A stretch of 50,000 bases of DNA, from assembly GCF_964340395.1 (NCBI RefSeq), contig NC_135556.1:14966410-15016409 (forward strand), given 5' to 3'. Origin of the DNA: Glandiceps talaboti. Taxonomy: Eukaryota > Hemichordata > Enteropneusta > Spengelidae. This document shows positions 38,753-50,000 of this stretch, in pieces. The position numbers and the translations under genes were made by a program. How positions within the stretch are numbered: position 1 is the stretch's first letter; every line of letters starts with the position of its first letter. A model generated the notes under the pieces. That model was not told the DNA's origin, did not search any database, and worked only from the letters and a program-made list of their open reading frames with translations.

Positions 38753-40039
38753 CTGACATACTGTACATAGTTTCACAAATCTAAAGAAGATAGCTTCAAT
38801 AGTTATGATATTTCTGACTCGGTGTTATCGACCTGCCTATTATACACTGATATACACAGAGTATGAATTGTGCAATTGAGTCCTCAAGTCAGCTAAATGA
38901 TCGATCTTGTACAAGTCACTTGCTTTTTTAAAAAAAAATACATAGGGCTTTTAAAAATTTCGGAAAGAGTCCATTTAGGAGCGACACATCGCAACTTCAA
39001 GCCATTTTGTTGTCAGTAACTAGATGCTGAAATGGCTAAATTTTGATATCATTTTTACCTCTATTTAAAGATTTGTAAGGAGACCCCAGATTGTTTTTTA
39101 TTGAGTTTAACTGAGAATAGGGATAAGTTTTCTTGCACAAAGTAACAGCCAGAGTTTAAATATATTATTTCCGAGACATTCAATGAGACTAGTCAATTTG
39201 GGATTTACTGTTCCACTAAAATTATATCATTTTCACATATGAATACGTGGTTGAAACTCTGCCACTTGCCAGACATGATTCAAAATATCTTAGTAATTGA
39301 AATGAAATTAGAATATTACAAAATGACGCAAACATTATCACCAAAGAGCGTAAGGTTAATACAGGCCGCCGTGGTTTTTTCAAGTGTAAATATACAAGTC
39401 ATGTATATGTACCAATTGCTATATGGGTTTTGTTTTTCATGTATTCGACTGTAGCAACAGTCAAATAGCTCGTATTATTCGTATTATTCACTTAATATTT
39501 AAGTGTATCAATAACTTCTATTCATCGTCGTAACCACCAAGGCGCACCACCCAAAAAGGCAGTGTCACGGAAGAAATAACAGCTCTGGTTTGCGAGAATG
39601 CTTATCGTTAAGATCAAGACGTACTAACGAAAACAAAGGGTAACTTGTCTGCGGTAAATGATTAAGAAATACTCAATGAATACAATGAAGCAACTCGTTG
39701 GTATAAATACCTCAGGTTTTTTTAAATGATGTGCAGAACTCAAGCAGATTCCCACTGTAACCATTCAAGGTGCCACACATATCAACTATAGTTTAAACCT
39801 ATCACATAAATGATCTATAACAATGATCATAAAGACTTGTTTTAAAGTAATAGTCTTGTCCCCCCCCCCCGGCCCCGGTCCCACAAATGAAATCATAAAT
39901 GACTGAATTGTATTAAAAACTGTATTTATTAACTAATGTTTAGACTTCTACATCGAATGCATTAATTAAAACTCACAAATTATGTCATAATATGAAGAAA
40001 AAGGGATAATAATAATAATACATTTTCTTTTCTTTTCAG
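37663..40039. other. intergenic, no gene seen
   Basis: Unique sequence apart from the GTT tract. 38390-38620 is richer in CpG than its surroundings. A poly-C run followed by GGCCCCGG occurs near 39860-39880. Confidence 0.45.
38700..38752. repeat. (GTT)n microsatellite
   Basis: Seventeen uninterrupted GTT units. Confidence 0.98.
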
Positions 40040-40226
40040 GAGTTATTGCCTGATCATCGATTTATGATTGGTGATTTCGTTGTCTGGTCCGTTCAGCATC
40101 GTCTTTGTTATAAGACTAAACATCTGATTAATAACAACTATGGTGACCAGGCTGTTTTCAGAAGTCTCGTCATGCTTCCGTTGTTTCACCAAATCTTTAA
40201 TCCCATCAAGGTCTCAAGGACAGGGT
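40040..40226 (+). CDS. orphan exon-like ORF, function unknown
   Basis: A strong acceptor (TTTCTTTTCTTTTCAG) ends at 40039. An open frame then runs through 40226 to a usable donor (GTAAAA at 40227); without splicing it stops three bases later. The peptide reads ELLPDHRFMIGDFVVWSVQ, continues through a basic middle, and ends IFNPIKVSRTG. It is free of repeats and has an ordinary amino-acid mix, but I recognise no family. It could be an internal exon of an unseen gene, a relic of one, or chance. No neighbouring exon was found. Confidence 0.2.
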
Positions 40227-40227
40227 A

Positions 40228-43200
40228 AAAACACCCCAATATTCCGAGTTGTGTAATGAGTTACACAAGAAAACGGATACTTAGTGGGAGATAGTGACAG
40301 CCCCCCCCCCCGCCCCCTGAATACCGTCATTTTGTAGTTCAAGTGTACTTGAAGATTCAAGTGCTACTAGATCTTAACCGATGGAGCGCGGAAAATAATT
40401 ATGTAAGTTGTCAGATAAATGAATTGCTTCAAACTGGGATGAAATTGAAATTTACAAACAAAATAATTGTGTAAGTTCTACTTTCAATGAAACTGAATAA
40501 ACTTTGCTTTAAAAAAAAAATATGTACGAGTCTAGTTCATATGAATGGGGTGATATACCACAAATCCACACTCTTTCTGACAGGTCTTGTGCTGTTCCAT
40601 TGTCGCAATAGTATGTATGATCCTACAGCAATGCGACTCGAGTCGAGCAATATTCGGGCTTAGCGTAACACATTAACACAATCCAAGGAAACCGTCTTAT
40701 TAAAGGAATAAGCCCAGGATGCCTGGGGGTCGCGGACAATTCTTTAATTTAGTGTTTAGAGATTTATGGTAACATGAATCCTGATATAAAATATGCCAAT
40801 GTGAACAAAGTAAAATCTAGCAATCTCACCATTTTTTGTTGTACCTTGAAATAAGTGAAATTAAATCAAATTTACTCTATATTTTTGTTAATACTGAAAT
40901 CATGGGAGACGGGGGTATGCAAATTGTTGGAATCGTCTATGTGATACTATATACTGATAATATGACATCACGTGACCACACTCAAGCATTTGTGTGATAC
41001 GAATTGTATTGCAGGTGATGGGTAGACACGTACACGGATTGATGACTAAAATTGGACAATGGTAGATATATATGACACAAATAAAGATCGATCTGTAATG
41101 TACAGTCATAGTTCATTGTTTGAGTTAATAACGCTTTTAAAGAAAGTGGGCTTTTAACTTTTAAGTCGTTCAAAGTTTTATTTTTTGTTTATTTTAGAAG
41201 TCAAAACGTTAAGTGTAAAAAGGGGAAATAGAGTAACATTCCTAAGAATGGGACATAAATTACTGTCATAAGATTGCGCCAAATTCGTTTGTTGCCTAAA
41301 AGTGTCGCCGTTCAATAAGTCTCTATACAAGTAAGACAATGTATTACGAGACAGTAAAGTTATATTCTACGGTTCCCTCCTGTTCTGCCGTTTCTATCTT
41401 TACGATGTTTTGCCCAACTTTAATGTTCCTTTTAACTTCAAGAATATGTAATTACTTATTTTAAGGACTGGAGTTGTTACAACAGATGCGTTTTACGAGA
41501 TAAAAAGTAAGATTATGCACGCAAATGTCTGCCAATGCGGAGTTATTAAAATTATTATCTTAAAGGTAGTCACGTACCAGGGAAATCGTAAACCCATTCG
41601 ATATACGCACAAACTATGGGCCCCCTAATACGTTTACCTTTGTTGGAGAAATAATTAGTTCGGCATTGCTTCTGTATTTTCCCCAATTGCTACTTGATGA
41701 AGAGATTCTTTTATTTGATCTGTTTACAAATGAAATAAAATAAGACGTTTTTTTAGTTGACGGTTGAGGAGGACGAAAACAAATATGAAAAGATGTAGCG
41801 GTGACGATACCGGTGGTCTTCGTCAGCTTACGCCGTGGGGAGACAACTAGGACCAACAAACCAAATATGAGAGTACTTTAAGAAGAAAGTTCTCACAGCT
41901 TTTACAATGATTGCCGTAAATTAGCTCTCAGAATTCCTAAACTTTTATGCATGATACCACTTGAGACGGGCTGTAAGGAAACTCTAGCGGCTTTTGAGGG
42001 CGAGACACCGAGACGGCATTGGAAAGGCATTTTGACGGCTTACCACTTATATCCCACACTTGATGAGTGATAGGAACGATTTACTCGACTTTGAACACAT
42101 TATATGTTTGTGAGAAAGCTGTTATGTTTGCATTAGTAATATAAACGTTATTCTAGCGAATTGTTCCAACCCGTGATCTCTAAACCACTGTTGACTACAA
42201 AATGACGGTTTAGCGAATGACAGCGTTCTGCTGGAATTGTCACAAGATGTTTATATCATGTAGCTGCTGTACTCGAATTAACTTAATGAAATTAACACTT
42301 AAATAGAAATGTACATAGTGTTCATTCGTTTATATTTTATCTGCGCCATTTCTATTGAAATATATATACTCTTGATTTATGGCATATTTATGACATATTT
42401 CAACATCTCGAACTAAATTTAACTATTATTCACACTTGTCAAGCTATGTGTCCAGATAAGGAGAAATATGACCTATGAATAAAATATGTTTTTCCACCGA
42501 TGAAATACAAATCATTTCGCGATATGCTCGTTGCAATTAAAGTGTAGACAGTGTTGATTTTATTTGTTTTTCACTGTTCTCCTGACAATTTCAATGGTGA
42601 CTTTTCCTGACACATTTTTTCCTAGAGGCGTTTATCCCACAAGACAGTGAGTTTTCCCAAATTTACAATTCTTCATTTTCGAGTTTCTAGTTGAAAGTGC
42701 TGGGAATTATACTGTACTTAATTTACATGCATGGGAGAGCAAGTCGTGAAATTGGCATTCCTGGCACTTCCGATTTTACGGTTGATTGGCGAAATTTTCT
42801 ACCCGGACGATTTTTCAATGGTGCTGTTTAATCAATTCGTCATAGTTCGGCTGCGTACGTTTCAAGATGTATGATGGATAGTCGACTTTTCCCTACTGAT
42901 GACTGGGGCTTGTCGTACTCGACCGTGACTAGATCTCAGATAGTGGTCCACAAAGACGTTAAATTTACGTACGTAAAAGTCAAGCCGGGGAAGTTTATTG
43001 ATCATGTGGCTGGGAGAGCGTCAAAGTTTATTCAGTGCATTACCCGAGAATGTTTTTCTATTTGCTTAACGGAATTAATGGCCATAAATCAAAAAGCCGA
43101 ATTGTAACATTTACAACTTGTGGTTAGTCTGTGTACGACACCAAGGCGTCTTCCCTATAGTCTCTCTGTCTATTTATTTAAGGGAATACTTATTGGCAGG

Positions 43201-43628
43201 ATGAATTCAGTTCCCACACTTCCTGGATTAAACTTCAACGGGGTTAAGTCTTAAGACATGATGTGAATCATGTTACAAATATATCCATGCAGTTTTCAAA
43301 TTTGCTATTTAGAGATGAAGGTAGGGGGCGTTCTGGATCTTTAAGGGTATTAGTAGCAAGCCGAGCTCCGAGGGGTTCAAGTTTACTGCCATCAACGAAT
43401 TAGCGAACTAAATGGGTTATGCACATGGACAAATCTTGTTGAAGTTCTAAGTTTGTATGTATTTTCCTCGAAAAATGTCTTTTAATAAAAATTTGTTCTT
43501 CCCAATCGTATTCTATGCCAATACAGTTGGATTCGCATCGTAATACAACTGCATGTTCAACTAGCCTCAGACATTTAAATTTGTAAGTCTAGTATGTCTG
43601 GCTAATAACACTACATTGAGATGGTTTT
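40228..43628. other. intergenic, no gene seen
   Basis: A poly-C stretch near 40302-40317 is followed by unique AT-rich sequence. 42720-43110 is GC-richer and has a 78-codon open frame (42871-43107, starting MMDSRLFPTDDWG) that I cannot place in any family and do not call as a gene. Confidence 0.45.
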
Positions 43629-43778
43629 ACACATACACATACACACATACACACATATACATACACACACGCACATACACACGCATATACATACACACAC
43701 GCACATACACATGCACGTACGCAGGCACACACACAACACAATACATACATACATACATACATACATACATACATACAT

Positions 43779-43817
<39 letters not shown>

Positions 43818-43895
43818 CATACATACATACATACATACATACATACATACATACATACATACATACATACATACATACATACATACATACATACA
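43629..43895. repeat. (ACAC)/(CATA) compound microsatellite
   Basis: An irregular ACAT/ACAC part to about 43740, then CATA, CA and CATA blocks to the end. Confidence 0.97.
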
Positions 43896-45882
<1,987 letters not shown>

Positions 45883-46570
45883 CGAAAAGCGTTCTCTCTT
45901 TTATAGTGACTGGAACCGTGTACCGTGGAACATAACCCGAATGTCTGTCGTCATTCAGCCGTGTTTATACGAGAAATTGATTCCAGACTAACTTTAAACC
46001 AATTCCAATACACAGTGTAAAACAAGACAACGTTAATTGCTAGCGACACCACAGTCACTTGTTGGCTAGGTTTATTGTCTGAGGTTGTAGTCATGACGCT
46101 TAATATTAAACAACCCAATAAACCAAACTTTGGCGTCGAGAATCAAGTTTATGTATAACTCTATTTATTTCCATGGTAGATCTTGATAAACTTCGTTCAG
46201 TTCCGGTCAAGTAGTACAGACCCCTGATATTGCCAATTGAGGAGGGAGCCCTCCACGGCGCGACACTGTGAACACAGTACTAAATCATGTGGATCATAGT
46301 TTATACATGTGTGTCCTTTACTGCAACAATGTTTATTAGCAATGACTACGTATACTACAGTAACTGCCGCCCAGAAAACAACCGATTAAAATACTTCCAA
46401 ACTTGTAATCGACATGCGCAATGACACTCGCTATTATGTCGACACCACGATACCTGTTTAAGGGCTTACCACAGGGAGCGTTTATTTACAACAAGTAAAC
46501 ACTTCCAACAACCTCAGACCACTACTAGAGGGGTCTAAGCAACAACAAAGAAATATGTATCAACACTCAA
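45883..46570. other. intergenic, no gene seen
   Basis: Unique sequence between two microsatellites with no recognisable gene or RNA. Confidence 0.45.
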
Positions 46571-46748
46571 ACATGCATGCATGCATACATACATACATGC
46601 ATGCATGCATGCATACATGCATACATGCATACATACATACATACATACATACATACATACATACATACATACATACATACATACATACATACATACATAC
46701 ATACATACATACATACATACATGCATACAAATACATACATACAAATAC
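46571..46748. repeat. (CATG)/(CATA) compound microsatellite
   Basis: Mixed CATG and CATA units at the left, a long pure CATA block, then CAAATA variants at the right. Confidence 0.97.
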
Positions 46749-47104
46749 AGTGTATACAAATTCTACCAACTTTTATCGCAATCAGTTCTACTTATCCTAT
46801 GTACAAATAGTCTCTCCGTAAAGTCACTAGTAACAAGAGCTGACTGGAAACTGACGGCTAGCAAAACAGCGTTCTCTATCACCAAACATGTCATATGACG
46901 GTTTTCGAGTTGTCTTTAAACTCAGGAAGTTCAAGTTTTGACTGCGAAAACAATAAAAGTGAAAGTATGGTTCACCTATCAAACTTCAAGGCGAATAAAA
47001 ACCGTAGTAGATTGCACCCTATAGTTATTCACCTCTAAATAGAAATAGGAAGAATGTTCCGTCAACTGGAAACATTGGACCAATTAGACTAGAGTATTTG
47101 CTCA

Positions 47105-47132
47105 TGCGCAGGTTATCAAAGATGGCTGCGCA
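47105..47132 (+). promoter_or_regulatory. probable AASDHPPT core promoter (YY1 and NRF1-like sites)
   Basis: AAGATGGC (47119) is a YY1-type motif in the sense orientation, flanked by two TGCGCA cores (47105 and 47127) typical of NRF1 sites. Such combinations mark TATA-less promoters of housekeeping genes. The AASDHPPT coding start is about 600 bp downstream, so the leader is long or contains an intron; a possible acceptor (ATAACACAG) ends at 47719. Confidence 0.4.
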
Positions 47133-47534
47133 CATAGAAAACCAGGAAGTCAGATCAATGTGTGTAAAGTTGCGGGTTGTATCATCAATTCGGTTACAAC
47201 ATTGGTAGCAATAATAATCTTTTGGATTTAGAAGCAAGTTGAGGTGTGTATGCACTAGAACTTGTACATGGAAATTTATTAGGTACGTTGAATTTTCGTT
47301 TAGCCGATATCGACCTCGCCTCGACACCATAGTTTTATCTACGGACTGTCGACTCCACATTTGCTTGTAAAGTTGCGATTCGTAACTCAGTGGTCGGCCG
47401 GACGGCCTCACCCGCGTAGATCTCTGTGATATAGCAACTTTTTGGTCAGCTATGACTTGTGAATACTTTACGAGAGACTGGCTTGGAATGAAGGGGAAAT
47501 GTTGTTGATTTAGATCGCTCGTGTGAAAGACCCG

Positions 47535-47545
47535 GGTTCAGGTCC
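47535..47545 (+). other. tRNA B-box-like motif
   Basis: GGTTCAGGTCC resembles the pol III B box (GGTTCGANTCC), and TTTAGATCGCTCG about 30 bp upstream is loosely like an anticodon-arm region. No cloverleaf can be drawn. This may be a remnant of a tRNA-derived SINE lying in the AASDHPPT 5' region. Confidence 0.2.
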
Positions 47546-47726
47546 GGATGTGTTGTGATCACATTCCGGATCTGTGTAGCGATCTTCGTATATAAACAGA
47601 TGAAAAATAATGCCATCGTACGTAGATGGTCGATATAATGCCGATATTCCTACAGCCTCCCTTGGATCCTCTGCTAGTAGTTAATATTTACCCTGAATGT
47701 CTTACATTTATAACACAGTGATATAG

Positions 47727-47885
47727 ATGAGGCTGTCTGTAATGGAAAGTCTACGCTGGGCATTTCAGTTTGGTTCCTGGAAACCAACACGTTCTGAATG
47801 GATGTTGGCTGCACAGTGTGTCCAGCAAGAAGAAAAAGAACGAATTGGCAAATTTGTTTTCACTAAAGATGGCAAAGCTGCAATG
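47727..47885 (+). CDS. AASDHPPT: AASDHPPT coding exon 1
   Basis: The first ATG directly follows an in-frame TAG at 47724-47726; Met6 (47742) aligns better with the Met before the conserved RWAF in vertebrates. The exon ends KAAM at consensus donor GTAAGT (47886). Confidence 0.92.
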
Positions 47886-50000
47886 GTAAGTCATTGGTCA
47901 ACACATGGATTTATACATTCATGGTCCACACTGCTGCACTGTGGTGCTACGAAATAACTAGGCAATATCAACGCCGCGCCAATCTCAAAGAGTGTTAGGC
48001 CAAAACAAGAAAAGAGACAATATCACACACACACACACACACACACAAGTAATAAGAACAGTTCTAAGATGGTATGACAAATACTACAGCAATTTTTTCT
48101 TCAAAAGTGTATTGTTTAAAAAACGTGTTCAGTGAATGGAATAGAACATTCTGTGACTGTTTAATGCTATTGCATGTATTGTTATTGATACTGTCTTGAG
48201 TTGGTAGGGATGCCATTCAGCCAAACAAGTCGTGGTCTTTTGTTCTAAGTCATGCTTTGAAAAAAATGTAAAACGTCTAACATTTGCAATCTTTATAGTG
48301 TTACACTAAATATTATGAAATCTATTTATAAATAAATATCAGGGTATTTCCTATGCTGTAGGAAGTATCCACGATGTGTTATTGTAGTGGTACCATCATT
48401 TCGTAGATCCATACTATGGGCTACTATAAACAATAGAGGGTACTATTGTCAGTGTGTCTAGTAAACTGCAATGGAACAAAAGATATGTTGAATAAATAAT
48501 TGAGTGTAAACTTAAAGACAAACAGGGTATCTGTTACCAGCACTTTGAAGTTGGCATTTGTAAAATACTGATAATTACCTGTCTGGTCACAATTTATGTA
48601 TAACTCGTCCAAATCTCAACTCGTTGCATTAGGTCATCTTATCACACCATAAAAACTGTCTTTATAGAATTATAAATTCTACACAAAATTATTTAAAAAT
48701 GAACAGATTTTTGAAAGTGCCAGACCATTCAATTAAGAGTATGTGTGGTCTGAGCCAAAAGTCTAAGGCTATATATTCACAACACAGACAGGTTGCTTAG
48801 CTAGCTGCTGCTCCTTGTTATGTGTAAAGAAGTCATATTTTGTGAGGACAAATCCAGATCAAAAACACTGGTATAAAATTCTCAAGTAAAACACATAACA
48901 ACATAAACAGCGCCCTCTATCATGACTGAACAAGACTGAATGTTTGCACTGAGTTGAAAACTCTCAGCTTTAATATCAAAAGTATGTTGTGTATATTGGT
49001 TAAAATTTCGGTACTCACATAACATGATGTGTCCAAATACTAGTCATCAAAGTTTATAGGCCATAATTCTCCATGTTGGCTGATCGTAACTGAGCGAATG
49101 TTTGTGAATCAGGTGAGGAAATATAACTAGGAGTTTGATCTTCAAGAGGACTGGTTGCAGGTTGGAGCTTGTCGAAAATTTAGGCAATTTGAAAGTAGGA
49201 CAAAACAGAACTATGACCATTCACTGCACAATCTTTACAACAATATCATTATACACACACAACTGATGACACAGTAATACAGAACTGATGACATTATGTA
49301 GTGCTATGTCAAGACAATGTGTCTATGACAGACACACATTGTCGTGAGATAGCACTACCGAACTGATGACATATACAGTTGCTGTGATGAAGAATTACAC
49401 AACTGATGACGTAGACCCATACTGTCATAAATAGCAGTACATAACTAGTGATATAGACACATACTGTGATGACATAGTACTACACAACTGATGACATATA
49501 CACACATTGTAATTACATAGTACTACTGATATAGCACTACAGAACTGAAGACACAGAGAGACGTTTTGGTGATATAGCACTAAATGACTGATGGCAGTCA
49601 CATCCTTTCATGACATAGTACTACACAACTGATGATATAGACACACATTGTGATGACATAGTACTACACAACTGATGATATAGACACACATTGTGATGAC
49701 ATAGTACTACACAACTGATGATATAGACATATTGCATGTTGATAATAATATGACAGGAAATCACACCACCACCACCACCACCACCACCACCACCACCACC
49801 ACTATCACCACCGTTCTTTCTGAATTCCAGGCTGGAAGACTGCTGATGAGAAAGGCAATATCAGACACTCTACAAATTCCATGGAATGAGATCAGATTAG
49901 CCAGGACAGACAGGGGGAAACCATTCCTTCTGAATTCTGTAGCAAATATCTGTCCCCATTTCAATTTCAATGTATCCCATCAAGGTGACTACGCAGTGCT
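47727..50000 (+). CDS. AASDHPPT: L-aminoadipate-semialdehyde dehydrogenase-phosphopantetheinyl transferase, first two coding exons, 3' truncated by window
   Basis: AASDHPPT is the Sfp-type 4'-phosphopantetheinyl transferase of animals. It transfers the pantetheine arm of CoA to a Ser of acyl carrier proteins, including fatty acid synthase, and acts mainly in the cytosol. Exon 47727-47885 (53 codons) and exon 49831-50000 join in phase 0. The first reads MESLRWAFQFGSWKPTRSEW, then QQEEKERIGKFVFTKDGKAAM. The second reads AGRLLMRKAISDTL, IPWNEIRLARTDRGKP and then FNFNVSHQGDYAVL, the conserved first catalytic-domain motif with its SHQG. Human AASDHPPT is about 309 residues; about 110 are visible. 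The Mg-binding GIDI and the KE-containing motifs lie beyond the window. An in-frame TAG directly before the first ATG fixes the start at 47727 or the Met five residues later. Confidence 0.93.
48024..48048. repeat. (CA)n microsatellite
   Basis: Twelve CA units in the AASDHPPT intron. Confidence 0.95.
49252..49735. repeat. 43-bp minisatellite in AASDHPPT intron
   Basis: Tandem copies of a unit built on ACACAACTGATGATATAG, then ACACACATTGTGATGACA, then TAGTACT. The right part is nearly perfect with a 43-bp period (copies starting 49623, 49666, 49709); the left part is diverged in length and sequence. About ten copies or part-copies are present. Confidence 0.88.
49298..49358. repeat. inverted repeat inside the minisatellite
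   Basis: GTAGTGCTATGTCAAGACAA (from 49298) pairs with the reverse strand of the segment ending at 49358 (TTGTCGTGAGATAGCACTAC), giving arms of about 27-29 bp. One minisatellite unit appears inverted relative to its neighbour. Confidence 0.75.
49764..49801. repeat. (CAC)n repeat next to a splice acceptor
   Basis: About 12 CAC units end only 29 bp before the first base of AASDHPPT exon 2. The stretch occupies the region where a branch point and polypyrimidine tract would normally lie. Confidence 0.95.
49831..50000 (+). CDS. AASDHPPT: AASDHPPT coding exon 2, runs off the window
   Basis: The acceptor TCTGAATTCCAG ends at 49830. The frame stays open for 170 bases to the window edge and ends within ...QGDYAVL. 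Confidence 0.93.

Noticed and set aside
42871-43107. 78-codon plus-strand ORF
   Set aside because: Balanced composition, but no family match and no splice context; left uncalled.
47025-47411. 128-codon minus-strand ORF
   Set aside because: It overlaps the probable AASDHPPT promoter, has no recognisable domain, and its composition looks random.
47470-47600. tRNA gene
   Set aside because: A B-box-like motif is present, but the acceptor, D and anticodon stems cannot be paired.
49252-49735. CRISPR-like array of spaced repeats
   Set aside because: The whole 43-bp unit repeats, including the part between ACAACTGATGA motifs, so there are no unique spacers, and the locus is in an animal gene intron.

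Overview
This window is nuclear DNA from an animal. It carries spliced genes with GT-AG introns, has AT-rich intergenic DNA, and is very dense in microsatellites. Three protein-coding genes can be named by homology, all on the + strand: the 3' part of FBXO8 (477-3668, cut by the left window edge), a complete two-exon HAND bHLH gene (14419-15780), and the first two coding exons of AASDHPPT (47727 to the right edge). The proteins are close to vertebrate orthologues. The FBXO8 architecture (F-box flank plus degenerate Sec7) and the FBXO8-HAND linkage, which also exists around human HAND2, suggest a slowly evolving invertebrate, most likely a non-vertebrate deuterostome such as a hemichordate or cephalochordate. 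That placement is inference; the species cannot be fixed from the sequence alone.

Layout. 1-3.7 kb: a short minisatellite, then the last four FBXO8 exons separated by introns holding AC, TCTG and TG microsatellites and a fold-back element. 3.7-14.1 kb: intergenic DNA upstream of HAND, with large palindromic fold-back elements (about 4.87-5.09 kb and 5917-6274), a YY1-type motif at 9627, an unrecognised minus-strand ORF (10264-10560) and several microsatellites. 14.1-15.8 kb: HAND, with a TATA-like box, a leader containing a single upstream ORF, one 777-bp intron and the conserved C-terminus. 15.8-47 kb: about 31 kb with no recognisable gene, as often seen beside a developmental regulator. It holds long compound microsatellites, a TTAA-flanked piggyBac-type MITE (32201-32413), a cluster of homeodomain-like sites (24.69-24.85 kb), one orphan exon-like ORF (40040-40226) and an isolated TATA box (33021). 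47.1-50 kb: the probable AASDHPPT promoter (YY1/NRF1-like motifs) and its first two coding exons, separated by a 1.9-kb intron that carries a 43-bp minisatellite ending close to the splice acceptor.

The three genes are not a functional unit. FBXO8 is a ubiquitin-ligase adaptor linked to ARF6, HAND is a cardiac/mesodermal transcription factor, and AASDHPPT is a housekeeping 4'-phosphopantetheinyl transferase. I found no CRISPR array, rRNA, convincing tRNA or virus-like coding region. The items most worth follow-up are the fold-back/MITE elements, the upstream ORF in the HAND leader, the candidate regulatory cluster at 24.7 kb, the FBXO8-HAND microsynteny and the two unassigned ORFs. I did not see a clear new biological system.
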